Of a stretch of DNA of 64,000 nt, positions 36,949-45,456 are shown in pieces (positions within the stretch are counted from its first letter, which is position 1; every line of letters starts with the position of its first letter). The position numbers and the translations under genes were made by a program. Origin of the DNA: CAVXXB01 sp963765585 (GTDB lineage Bacteria > Calditrichota > Calditrichia > JAJRVZ01); the NCBI GenBank assembly GCA_963765585.1, contig CAVXXB010000011.1, forward strand, positions 248,001 through 312,000. The letters run 5' to 3'. The notes beneath the pieces are model-generated. The model saw only the letters and a program-made list of their open reading frames with translations, had not been told where the DNA came from and did no database searches.

Positions 36949-37384
36949 TATGGCACCTTATTTAACAAATAGACGTCTCAATGTAAGATATAGACAACGA
37001 ATAGTCAACAGAATAAAAATAAATAATCATTTCAAATGGTCGTCCTGTCCCGGAGGAGTCATCCTGTCCCGGAACGGGATCCTATGGATAAGGACCTTTT
37101 TTCCAGTAGTAGGTTTTGGGTGAATATCGATTAGATAGAAATTAACTGCAAAGGACGCAAAGATCGTACAGAGAACGCCGAGATTAATAATTCTGAGGAA
37201 AGTCTCTAAGTACCTAAGCGAGGAAAATTTGAGTATTTGGGGATAAAATGAATAGCTACAGAGGGCACAAAGAAGTTAATTATTTTAAAAACTTTGCGAT
37301 CTTTGCGTCATTCTCTGCGCCATTGCGGTAAAAAAACATTATCACCTAATGAGACGTAAGTTTCGGGGGTGATCTTCTCGGTTA
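36949..37384. repeat. Gap with nested intergenic repeats
   Basis: This contains an inverted, partial copy of the GTTCCGGGACAGGATGAC family at 37038-37102 (read on the minus strand), CGCAAAG/CGCAGAG arms at 37145-37180 and 37265-37335 facing each other, and between them an AAGTACCTAAGCGAGG word. Nothing in it looks like a gene. Confidence 0.5.
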
Positions 37385-37564
37385 CTATTCTGAAGCGGGT
37401 TTCCCCATATGTATGGCAGAGTCCGGTGGTGCATAAGGATACGTACCCTGCCACGCGGTTGGCACATTCATCTTCAATCCTGTACGGACATGAGGCGCCG
37501 GGGCACAGCTAAATAGCCGGAACCCAGCGATGAGAATAATAAATGTGTATATAAGTTTTTTCAT
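37385..37564 (-). CDS. Small lipoprotein, possibly a truncated NodT-type outer-membrane factor
   Basis: A 59-residue ORF, starting 8 bases after the VOC lipoprotein stops. The signal MKKLIYTFIILIAGFRLFSC ends in a lipobox-like LFSC. The mature part, CAPAPHVRTGLKMNVPTAWQ, resembles the first residues of RND outer-membrane factors, which begin with a lipidated cysteine, a YxxP-like stretch and lP-xx-W. It then ends after GKPASE. It may be a remnant of such a channel or a real small lipoprotein. No similarity to the rest of a TolC-like protein is seen downstream. Confidence 0.5.
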   Translation of the reverse strand: MKKLIYTFIILIAGFRLFSCAPAPHVRTGLKMNVPTAWQGTYPYAPPDSAIHMGKPASE

Positions 37565-37572
37565 TTTTATAA

Positions 37573-38433
37573 TTATTCAATAGGCCACTTCTGCACAGCA
37601 ATAATACCACCGGTTGGATCTTCGATCACCGCGACTGATCCTTTACGTATATCCTGGGTTGGCTCGAGTAATACTTTGCCACCCAATTGTTTGGTGCGTT
37701 TCACGACCGGGCCCGGATCCTCAACTCGGATATAGGGCAACCAGGTAGGTTTGATATCCTGACGTTTAGTTTGAACGATTCCTGCACGATATTTATGCTT
37801 ATACTTTAAAACCAGGTATTCGCGGCCTTCTGTCAATTCCTGCTTTTCTACATTATAATTCATCAGTTTTTCATAGAATGTGATCGCACCCGGAGCATCG
37901 ACTGTAATAAACTCACTCCAGAGCCATTGACCCAATCGCGGTAATATATCATCGGGATCACCTCCGGTGGCGGTCAGCAGGATAAACACCGTTCCCTGCG
38001 GGTCTTTTACGACGGACATGCGGCCACGATCATCAAAATCCCAGGGCTCACGTAAAATCGTACCGCCATTTTCCCTGATGTAATTAGCGGCTGCATCCAC
38101 ATCCTGTACGGAGAGATACGATAACCATCCGGTTGCTCTGATGTCCTCTTTTACCCGTCGTGATTCCAAAATGCCACAAACCGGATTTCCATGATGGCTT
38201 ACCAGCGTATATCCGCCACCAAGATCTTCATATTCCCAGGCAAAAATATCCGCATAAAATTTCTTTACTGTTTTTACGTCATCGGTAATGAGATCAACCC
38301 AGACGAATTTACCAAACTGAAATACATTGGTCGGTGTCTTTGTAATTGGCGGAAGTGTCATGCCACAACCGGACAGGAAAACCAGCATAATCAGCAGTAA
38401 TCCAATATTTCTTGTATTAAATATAATTTTCAT
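37573..38433 (-). CDS. VOC-family (glyoxalase/bleomycin resistance fold) lipoprotein
   Basis: I chose the ATG at 38433, giving 286 residues with a lipobox LVFLSGC at about residue 20; the frame extends further but lacks a signal. Two tandem VOC modules follow: FVWVDLITDDVKTVKKFYADIFAWEYED near the start and LWSEFITVDAPGAITFYEKLMNYNVE near the middle. Such modules bind metals or small ligands, but no enzyme activity can be named. Export to the envelope is unusual for VOC proteins. A paralogue of similar design lies at 54055-54912. A 59-residue lipoprotein follows in the same operon. Confidence 0.82.
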   Translation of the reverse strand: MKIIFNTRNIGLLLIMLVFLSGCGMTLPPITKTPTNVFQFGKFVWVDLITDDVKTVKKFYADIFAWEYEDLGGGYTLVSHHGNPVCGILESRRVKEDIRATGWLSYLSVQDVDAAANYIRENGGTILREPWDFDDRGRMSVVKDPQGTVFILLTATGGDPDDILPRLGQWLWSEFITVDAPGAITFYEKLMNYNVEKQELTEGREYLVLKYKHKYRAGIVQTKRQDIKPTWLPYIRVEDPGPVVKRTKQLGGKVLLEPTQDIRKGSVAVIEDPTGGIIAVQKWPIE

Positions 38434-38591
38434 TTCAACTCCATATCCTTTGTGGTTATCGTTATATGATTGCATTCCTGACAATTTTACTCAAAGCAAC
38501 TGAATTTTACATCATCCCGAGGCTTAAACTACAATTGATTTTCCAGGATATTAATATGGTTTTGTATTTTCAATTCCGACTAATTTATAGC

Positions 38592-39173
38592 TTAAAATAT
38601 TTCAGTTGCGATACCAAGGTGTAGTCCAAAATAGGAGTATGTTTTCCCCTGTGCCTCGAATGCATAATTATACTTCACGGCCACCATGAGCGTCGCATCA
38701 TATCCAACAGGAAAATTTACACCAACTTCAGGTGCAACACCAAAATGCCAATTTGATTCTTCAAATGTGTAAATACCGATACCCAATCTCTGTTTTATCA
38801 GATAGGCACCCAGTCCAAGCCCAAAATAGGGGCGAAGTTCTCTCTTCTTTCCCATATAATAATGTGCTGTCGCGAGCAAAGGAAAGGAATTAATAGTACG
38901 GTTTTGCGTCCCGGTTACATGACCTTCCTCAATTTCCTGGGTTTCAGTCGCGACCTGGTTAAACACATTCCAGTTTAGCGAAATGCCAGCAGAAATATTG
39001 TCCTGAATATATTTACGCCATTCCAGACCGGCACCACGAAAACTGATTTTATCAATATAATCGCTGGTTTCCCCTGATGGGTATGCTATCTGATAATTAA
39101 AATTTACCTGACCCTGAGAAAAAGCAACTGTACATATTACAAAGATTAGTAAAACAATATTTATAACTTTCAT
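38592..39173 (-). CDS. Small outer-membrane beta-barrel, DUF4136-module partner (copy 1)
   Basis: A 193-residue protein with signal MKVINIVLLIFVICTVAFSQ, then alternating strands ending in an aromatic residue (HLGIATEIF). Shared landmarks with the copies at 50084 and 61359 are IEEGHVTGTQNRTINSFPLL, LRPYFGLGLGAYLI and WHFGVAPEVGVNFPVG. Size and pattern suggest an eight-stranded porin-like or OmpW/OmpA-type barrel, but I cannot name a family. In the other two modules it starts 34-42 bases after a DUF4136 lipoprotein; here a 383-base element has been inserted between them. Confidence 0.75.
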   Translation of the reverse strand: MKVINIVLLIFVICTVAFSQGQVNFNYQIAYPSGETSDYIDKISFRGAGLEWRKYIQDNISAGISLNWNVFNQVATETQEIEEGHVTGTQNRTINSFPLLATAHYYMGKKRELRPYFGLGLGAYLIKQRLGIGIYTFEESNWHFGVAPEVGVNFPVGYDATLMVAVKYNYAFEAQGKTYSYFGLHLGIATEIF

Positions 39174-39189
39174 TTTTTATTCCTTTGTT

Positions 39190-39588
39190 TTTCAATCGGT
39201 AGTGTAAAAAATAACCACAGAGTACCCGGAGTAAATTATTATTATTATTTATGTTAATGCTATTTCTAATCATCTCCCCTCTGTGATCTCTTATAAGATA
39301 ACTCTCTTTATTCCTTCTTTTAATTTGTCAACATTAAAATTGATCAACAATCCGACTTTTAGATTTTCTGCTCTCAGGTAAGTTAGCACCTGGGCAATAT
39401 GAATATTCTAACAGACCTGGCCCAAGTAATGAGTGAACTTCAATAGCACATGAAATTATTTTTTCAGTAATATCTCTTAAAGGATATTCTTTTAGAGTTC
39501 TCAGAGTTTGCCTCTGAGTGCTCTGTGGTTTCATCTTTTAATCCCGTCTTTCATTTTTTCATAGAACTTTTGACACTACCTTTCAATC
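39190..39588 (-). mobile_element. 383-bp TIR element with 8-bp target duplication (copy 2)
   Basis: This spans 39198-39580, the same length and orientation as the copy at 35245-35627, with the same GGTAGTGT ends and the same internal deletion in its GxxExxY remnant (39291-39534, product starting KPQSTQRQTL). The target duplication differs: TTTCAATC at 39190-39197 and 39581-39588. It lies between a DUF4136 gene and its barrel partner. Removing the element and one duplicate leaves a 34-base spacer, exactly that of the third module. Confidence 0.92.
39291..39534 (-). pseudogene. Internally deleted GxxExxY gene in element copy 2
   Basis: This has the same structure as the remnant at 35338-35581: N-terminal EKIISCAIEVHSLLGPGLLE in the first frame, then, after an identical deletion joint, the C-terminal LLINFNVDKLKEGIRRVIL in a different frame. 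The two remnants differ at single bases only (for example Lys to Gln at residue 9). The shared joint shows that the deletion came before at least one transposition. Confidence 0.82.
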
Positions 39589-39598
39589 ATCGATTATG

Positions 39599-40279
39599 TT
39601 ATCTGGTACCTAAATATGGCGACTGTATAAATGCCTGATCCACTGCTTGTCCGATTCTGCCGGCACCTGCTGCCGAAGATCCACCTAACAATCCGTTAAT
39701 GCCAAACCCCCATTCGGCAGGTAGTTCTCCCAAATCCGGGTTGAAATCATCCGGTTCAAATAAATAAACGATAATTGTTCCCGTGGAAAATGTATAGGGT
39801 ACTGCAACACCAGGATAACCAGGTCCGTATCCGGGATAACCGGGTTGCCAATACCCCCAGCCGGGCCAGTAACCCCAACCGGGACCCCAACCGGGATAGT
39901 AGGACCAGCCTTGCCAGTTAGTTGTAAAGACACTTGCTAAAACAACCACATCTGGTACAGAATCCTGTTGTGTCGTATCGATGGTGGTAATACGTGTATA
40001 ACCAATATTAGCCATATTTGCAGCTATTCGTTCAAGAACTAATTCATCATATTCTCTGGAGATTTCATCCTCAGCTGTCGTATCAGGAAGAATATGCAGT
40101 ATTGTATCCGGCATGGCGTATGTTTTTACAGCAGCAAAATTGTAATCTTTATTATAGCGTGTAATTACAACATCATAATCATCGATTGAATCAAGTCCAC
40201 CATCGGGATAACAGGATGCCAATATCAGCGGAATAATACCTAAGATGATCAACAAATTTAATAAATTTTTAAATCTCAT
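39599..40279 (-). CDS. DUF4136 lipoprotein (module 1)
   Basis: A 226-residue lipoprotein with lipobox ILASC at about residue 22. The DUF4136 core starts DDYDVVITRYNKDYNFAAVKTYAMPD, has LVLERIAANMANIGY and DVVVLASVF, then a Gly/Trp/Tyr/Pro-rich insert (about 125-160), and ends with the shared signature AFIQSPYLG. GGAGGTATTTTT precedes the ATG, a strong ribosome site. Paralogues lie at 50729 and 61996, each paired with a small barrel. The family has no known function; it is presumed to be anchored in the periplasmic face of a membrane. Confidence 0.85.
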   Translation of the reverse strand: MRFKNLLNLLIILGIIPLILASCYPDGGLDSIDDYDVVITRYNKDYNFAAVKTYAMPDTILHILPDTTAEDEISREYDELVLERIAANMANIGYTRITTIDTTQQDSVPDVVVLASVFTTNWQGWSYYPGWGPGWGYWPGWGYWQPGYPGYGPGYPGVAVPYTFSTGTIIVYLFEPDDFNPDLGELPAEWGFGINGLLGGSSAAGAGRIGQAVDQAFIQSPYLGTR

Positions 40280-40592
40280 TAAAAATACCTCCTGGCTACA
40301 GTAGTCTATTTATATAGTGATAAATGAAAAATCAGTTAGTAAATGAACGACAAATCGTCTCATCCTATTTCGTTTTTTTTGAATTTAAGGATATTTATTA
40401 TGAATCAGGTTTACAACTTTCTACGATTAATAAATAAATAAGTTTCTGCCGGAAAAATAGTTTCTATTCCGAATAATTCTTCTCTCGCGGAGACCCGGAG
40501 ATTAGAGATTAGAGATTTAGAATATAAATTACATGTATCAAATTCCCAGTTCCCAGTTCCGAATTACTCATCTCTTGGTCTATAGATGCCAA
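40280..40592. other. Gap before the first DUF4136 module
   Basis: AT-rich and presumably holding the promoter of the DUF4136 operon. GATTAGAGATTAGAG and CCCAGTTCCCAGTTCC word repeats lie around 40498-40565. No hairpin terminator and no ORF are visible. Confidence 0.35.
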
Positions 40593-40763
40593 TCAAAACA
40601 AATAGCGAACAGACAGGTACGTGCGGGAGTCCACCTGGCTTCTTATTTCAGTCGGATCTGTTCCATTCGGTGTTTTTTCCTGTGCATTCGCCGGAAAATT
40701 TAGACAAACTAAAATTATAAGTGCCGTAAGGACAGAATGCCCTGAATTACTTTTACCTATCAT
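40593..40763 (-). CDS. 56-residue secreted peptide overlapping the cytochrome gene
   Basis: The ATG at 40763 overlaps the last 11 bases of the octaheme cytochrome gene (ATGATAGGTAA), so the two are probably coupled. The product has a clear signal peptide (TALIILVCLNFPANAQ) and a 28-residue mature part ending in RTYLSVRYLF. The C-terminal aromatic Phe and alternating pattern resemble one beta-strand, so it may be the stump of an outer-membrane protein. I recognise no family. It is supported by the signal peptide and position, not by similarity. Confidence 0.45.
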   Translation of the reverse strand: MIGKSNSGHSVLTALIILVCLNFPANAQEKTPNGTDPTEIRSQVDSRTYLSVRYLF

Positions 40764-43140
40764 GGTTTCGTTCCGCTTTCTTTTCCTGCAGTTCCTGCAG
40801 AAGTCCCAGATATGCCTGATTTTGAGGATTTATTTGTATTAGTTCTGTGGCATATTTAATTGATCTGTCCAGGTAATTATTATCCCGTAATATGGTAACC
40901 AGGGCTTGTAATACAGGTTCATGATATTTATTCGTCTTATATACCGCTTCCAGAGTCCTGATCGCCTCCTCCGGGCGGTTTGTTGAATTTAGCGCAATGC
41001 CATAGGCATAGGCATACTCAGGATTTTGCGGCGCGAATTCGACACTGCTTTCCAACATTCTCATCGCATCAGGCATTTGTCCCTGCCTGGCATAGAGCAA
41101 ACCAAGGGCATAATACATATCAGGGTTATTTGGGATATAATCTAGTCCATCAAGTAATACCTGTTCACCGAGATCATCACGGTTCTGAGTACGATATAAG
41201 TCAGCCAGATTTATGTATGAAAATGGAAATCCGGGTTCCAGTTGGATGGCTCTTCTATATTCGGTTTCGGCCTTTTCAGGATTACCCTGTTGAAAGTATA
41301 AGACACCTAAATTAAGATGAGAAGATGGTCTTTCCCCGTTAAAATTCTGACTTTGAATATACGATTGTAACTCGCGTTCAAGAATTTTTTTATACTTTTC
41401 TGAAATTCTGTTCGTATTGGTTCCTGCCAGCTTATTCACTACTTCGAGGCGAATGACGCGTAACGAATCGTTTAATAAATGTTTCATCACAGACCAGCGT
41501 TCATCAATATGAATAATGTCTGCCGCCTGGGCAGCTGCAAAACGCATGAGCGGATTTTTATTCCGAACCATTTCGCTTATCATATTGGCTACTTCTGGCG
41601 ATGGGAACCTTTGTAATTCAAGAATTGCGGAAGCCCGGACAATGGCCGCTTGTTCCTGATCCATAACAATGTTTAGCAATCTTTCCCGGGATCCCGGAAC
41701 AAGATTTCGGCTTGCAGAAAATATCGTACCAAAATGTGGCGTTTGCAGAAAATCTATACCATACCATTTGGTTACATAGTCCGTCGCCCATTTGGCACTT
41801 TTGTCATGGTGACATTTGTTGCAGGCGTTTGGTGTTCCAAGCAGTTCAGTCAAATCCGGACGTGGCACACGAATACTGTGATCCCGTCTGGGATCCACTA
41901 CCATATATGTCCGCTCTGGCATATGGCATTCAACACACAATGCTCCGGTTGAATCAGGATTATGAAAATGATGACTGCGTCCGCCAAATTTTTCATAGGA
42001 ATGACAGCGGTAGCAGAGGGTGTTATCCTGGGAGTAGACTTTGGTGCTATGAGGTTCATGACAATCTGAGCATATTACACCCTTCTGATACATTTTACTC
42101 TGCAAAAATGAATCGTAAACATATACCTCTTCGAGAATTTGCCCGTCCGGGAAATACACGTGTTCCTCAATTAGTCTGGGACGATGCGTGTTCAGGAGAT
42201 GTTTTCCATGAATATATTCATCGGTTATTGCAGTTCTTCGTGAATGACATTTGGCACACATTTCTACAAGCACATTTGATGCAAGTGGACGGTTGCGTTC
42301 TGCGGTACCCTTCTCAAGATCTTTGAACACCCAGGTACCCTGATCTGCATGTTTCAAACGAACCACAAGCCCCATATCGCCTTTTTCAACAGGTTTGCCG
42401 GCCTCTTCATATGCTTTGGCCCATAGCACATGCTCAGATCCCGGTCCGTGGCACGATTCACACGCCACATTGATTTCAGAATAGGTTGTATTATATGTAT
42501 TTTGTTCCACATCATAGTTTTTACGAACATTGGTTGAATGGCATTCGGAACACATAAAATTCCAGTTCTGATTGACCCGCATCCAAAACAGAATATCATT
42601 TGGAGTGATTCTTTCATCCGGATAAATATGGAACCATCGCTGACCACCGGCAGCAGTTGAACGAGTGTCCCAGCATAGAGGTAATACCTGTAGGCGCCCA
42701 TCGGGAAATTCCACCAGGTATTGCTGTAATGGTCTTAGCCCGAAAGCATAACTCACCCGAAATTCATGGTTTTTACCATCCAGACCTTCTGTTTCGACAA
42801 AAAATTTATTATCCCTTCGATAAAATTTTGAAGTAACGCCAAAGTGGGTAAATTGTGCATCATTAAAATCGCCTAGCATTGTAGTATCACTAGCTTCCTG
42901 CATCGCCAGATCATGATCCGAGTCCAACCATAGATTATGCTGCCGTTGATGACAATTAATGCAGTTTTCCTTCCCCACATAATCGGCGAGTGCATATCTG
43001 CCACCAGATTCACTGTTATTTTGTGATGCATCTGCGCGGTATATTTTTCGTGAATCAGTCAGATCCCAAAAGAGGATAGCAACAATAACCACGATAATAA
43101 TTATTGCTATAAGTGGAATTCGCAGGGACTTCTTTATCAT
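40753..43140 (-). CDS. Octaheme c-type cytochrome with HEAT-like and TPR domains
   Basis: A 795-residue membrane-anchored protein (one N-terminal helix, IPLIAIIIIVVIVAILFW). Residues about 50-440 carry eight CxxCH haem sites (CINCH, CSECH, CESCH, CAKCH, CSDCH, CYRCH, CVECH, CNKCH). A HEAT-like stretch follows (about 480-580), then roughly five TPR units to the C-terminus. The haem domain should move electrons in the periplasm; the TPRs suggest docking to a partner. It is divergent from the Rieske-cytochrome b operon 430 bases away, so it may be part of the same respiratory chain. Its substrate is unknown. Confidence 0.88.
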   Translation of the reverse strand: MIKKSLRIPLIAIIIIVVIVAILFWDLTDSRKIYRADASQNNSESGGRYALADYVGKENCINCHQRQHNLWLDSDHDLAMQEASDTTMLGDFNDAQFTHFGVTSKFYRRDNKFFVETEGLDGKNHEFRVSYAFGLRPLQQYLVEFPDGRLQVLPLCWDTRSTAAGGQRWFHIYPDERITPNDILFWMRVNQNWNFMCSECHSTNVRKNYDVEQNTYNTTYSEINVACESCHGPGSEHVLWAKAYEEAGKPVEKGDMGLVVRLKHADQGTWVFKDLEKGTAERNRPLASNVLVEMCAKCHSRRTAITDEYIHGKHLLNTHRPRLIEEHVYFPDGQILEEVYVYDSFLQSKMYQKGVICSDCHEPHSTKVYSQDNTLCYRCHSYEKFGGRSHHFHNPDSTGALCVECHMPERTYMVVDPRRDHSIRVPRPDLTELLGTPNACNKCHHDKSAKWATDYVTKWYGIDFLQTPHFGTIFSASRNLVPGSRERLLNIVMDQEQAAIVRASAILELQRFPSPEVANMISEMVRNKNPLMRFAAAQAADIIHIDERWSVMKHLLNDSLRVIRLEVVNKLAGTNTNRISEKYKKILERELQSYIQSQNFNGERPSSHLNLGVLYFQQGNPEKAETEYRRAIQLEPGFPFSYINLADLYRTQNRDDLGEQVLLDGLDYIPNNPDMYYALGLLYARQGQMPDAMRMLESSVEFAPQNPEYAYAYGIALNSTNRPEEAIRTLEAVYKTNKYHEPVLQALVTILRDNNYLDRSIKYATELIQINPQNQAYLGLLQELQEKKAERNHDR

Positions 43141-43569
43141 CTCAATTCCTTGATATAAACAAAAATATTAAGAATAAAGGTATCGGATGTGAAGCAAAAG
43201 GTCAAGAATAAACAGCATGGATTTTTGCAGATAATTCTTGATAATTTTTTCTTTTAGATTTTGTGGATTTAGGGTATATTAATTATAGTAAGATTGGTCA
43301 AATGGATTAACTGTCATCGCTTTAGTGATCTTCCCGTCGATTGAGCACGTATTTTACACAATCTCAACCTGTGTCCGTGCAACAGGAGGATCTCTGTGGT
43401 TAAACATTTGTAATCCCGCATAAATCGAAATTTTCTTTGCTGAGGGACTTAGGTGCTCAGGGACTTTTTCTAAGTATTCGCTTCGGGTAAAAGAATCCTT
43501 CTCCATTGGATCCCGTTCCGGGACAGGATGACCATTTGAAATTCAATAAAATACATTACGGGTAAAATC
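43141..43569. repeat. Divergent promoter gap with intergenic repeats
   Basis: This lies between the two cytochrome operons and must hold both promoters. It contains a REP-like GTCATCGCTTTAGTGATC hairpin near 43314 and a GGTGCTCAGGGACT...GGACAGGATGACC repeat at 43449-43533, close kin of those at 21581 and 22045. No gene or terminator is visible. Confidence 0.5.
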
Positions 43570-44007
43570 ATGGATCGAAGAAAATTTTTAAACAGATTCT
43601 CTGTGGCATCACTCACCGGTGCCGGAATATTCGCATCCCTGGGCGCTTTGCGTCTGACATATCCGGATATCTCTCACCGGCAAAAGATGCTGCGGATCGG
43701 TCGCCCGGATGATTTCCCTGTTCATACATTCACTTTTATAAAAGAAAAAAATATATTTGTCTACCGGGACCGCACTTCAATTAAATCAGTCTCTGCAATT
43801 TGCACGCACCTGGGATGTGTTCTGCAAAAATCAGATTCAGGATTTCGCTGCCCCTGCCATGGATCGAACTATAATAAAAATGGCGAAGTACTCTCGGGGC
43901 CTGCGCCGCGAAATCTGGATTGGCTTAAAATGGAGTTCAGTTATGATGGTCAGTTAGTCATATTGCCTCATAAAAAAGTCCTGCCGGAAACCACACTTTC
44001 ACTCTAG
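43570..44007 (+). CDS. Rieske 2Fe-2S protein of a cytochrome bc-like complex
   Basis: A 145-residue protein. The N-terminus MDRRKFLNRF is a twin-arginine signal with a following hydrophobic anchor, so it is exported folded. The Rieske ligands are CTHLGC and CPCHGS (Cys-His pairs), with the loop SGPAPRNLDWL typical of quinol-oxidising forms. It accepts electrons from quinol at the Qo site and passes them to a c-type haem. It is first in an operon, with cytochrome b starting 9 bases later. Confidence 0.93.
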   Translation: MDRRKFLNRFSVASLTGAGIFASLGALRLTYPDISHRQKMLRIGRPDDFPVHTFTFIKEKNIFVYRDRTSIKSVSAICTHLGCVLQKSDSGFRCPCHGSNYNKNGEVLSGPAPRNLDWLKMEFSYDGQLVILPHKKVLPETTLSL

Positions 44008-44016
44008 TATTAAAAT

Positions 44017-45456
44017 ATGAATAGCGGATTATCTCAAATATTTGGCAATCTGAAAAACTCCTGGAAGAGTTTTACCGGTTATTTTACCGGCTACCCCGTT
44101 CAAAAAACCTCAGATCTGGAAAAATCACGCGCAATTTCAAAAAATTTCTTTTTACATATTCATTCTTCAAAAATTCATTTGTACAGCTTGCAACCTTCAT
44201 TTACCCTTGGTTTCGGATTGATTGCCTTCTTTTTATTCCTGATCCTGGTACTCACGGGCATATTACTGATGTTCTACTATACCCCCTCCATCGAACGGGC
44301 ATACCAGTCCATCCTGGATATTGTCTATGTCGTTGCCGGTGGTCGGTTCATCAGGAACATGCATCGCTGGGCTGCACACGGTATGGTTTTTGTCGTATTG
44401 ATGCACATGACCAGAGTTTTTTTTACCGGTGCATATCGCGAATCCAGACGTGTCAACTGGATCATTGGAATCGTATTGCTCATAATCACCCTGTTGTTCA
44501 GTTTTAGCGGATATTTACTCCCATGGGATCAATTGGCATTCTGGGCCGTAACCATTGCCGCCAATATTGCCGCCTCTGTCAATGAGTTTACAGATATTAT
44601 CGGTTTGACTGAGTATTTTGATTTTGGTACGCTGATTAAACTCATCTTTTTTGGCGATACCGTCATCGGGCAACCGGCACTCACCCGTTTTTATTTACTA
44701 CATGTGGTATTTTTGCCGCTTAGTTCCATTATCCTGATTGGTTTACATTTCTGGCGAATCAGAAAAAGTGATGGCCTGTATATTCCGGAAAACGCCGACA
44801 ATCTGATTGCCACAAAACTATCTGAACCAAAAAAGGATGACACCAATAACAAAAGATATACCATTTGGAGCTGGACTACATTACTCTGGTCTGAAATATT
44901 TGTCTTTACCCTCACGCTGGCCATAGTCATCATTTTTGCATATATGATTGATGCCCCGCTACGCAGCATCGCCAATTCATCTATACCTGAAAACCCGGCC
45001 AAATCACCCTGGTATTTTCTGGGCGTGCAGGAACTGGTATCCTATTCCGCATTTTCCGGCGGTGTGCTCATTCCGGCACTCACATTGATCGGACTATTTT
45101 TGATACCTTTTTTAGACAAAGAATCCAGACAGCCCGGAATCTGGTTTTCGGGCAAAGAAGGTCGTTACATTTCAGGACTATCATCATTGGTTTCAATCGC
45201 ATTTACAATAATAATTATGGTTTCTCTCGGGTTTTCCGGTATATCCAGTCGCTGGCCGTTTATATTAAAAATGATGATAAATCCCGGAACAATGTTAACA
45301 CTTATTTACATATTGTGGGCGTTCATTATTCTGATTAAAACAAATTCCACCCGGCTTTCCGCTATTGCTCTGTTCACCTGTATTCTCTGGGGATATTCGA
45401 TAGTCACATTTGTTGGAATATGGTTGCGCGGCCCAAACTGGGAGATCATCTTTTGA
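44017..45456 (+). CDS. Cytochrome b subunit (bc complex, fused N- and C-terminal parts)
   Basis: A 479-residue inner-membrane protein. The four-helix haem-binding half spans about residues 60-250: the haem ligands lie in MHRWAAHGMVFVVLMHMTRV and FYLLHVVFLPLSSIILIGLH. The C-terminal half (about 285-479) has the Qo-site motif SPWYFLGVQE in place of the mitochondrial PEWY. Both halves are in one chain, as in mitochondrial-type cytochrome b rather than the split b6/subunit IV. It oxidises menaquinol or ubiquinol. Its stop overlaps the next gene by about 4-37 bases. Confidence 0.93.
   Translation: MNSGLSQIFGNLKNSWKSFTGYFTGYPVQKTSDLEKSRAISKNFFLHIHSSKIHLYSLQPSFTLGFGLIAFFLFLILVLTGILLMFYYTPSIERAYQSILDIVYVVAGGRFIRNMHRWAAHGMVFVVLMHMTRVFFTGAYRESRRVNWIIGIVLLIITLLFSFSGYLLPWDQLAFWAVTIAANIAASVNEFTDIIGLTEYFDFGTLIKLIFFGDTVIGQPALTRFYLLHVVFLPLSSIILIGLHFWRIRKSDGLYIPENADNLIATKLSEPKKDDTNNKRYTIWSWTTLLWSEIFVFTLTLAIVIIFAYMIDAPLRSIANSSIPENPAKSPWYFLGVQELVSYSAFSGGVLIPALTLIGLFLIPFLDKESRQPGIWFSGKEGRYISGLSSLVSIAFTIIIMVSLGFSGISSRWPFILKMMINPGTMLTLIYILWAFIILIKTNSTRLSAIALFTCILWGYSIVTFVGIWLRGPNWEIIF

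Noticed and set aside
40621..40842. 73-codon plus-strand ORF
   Set aside because: It is antisense to the cytochrome end and to the better-supported secreted peptide on the minus strand, and has no ribosome site.
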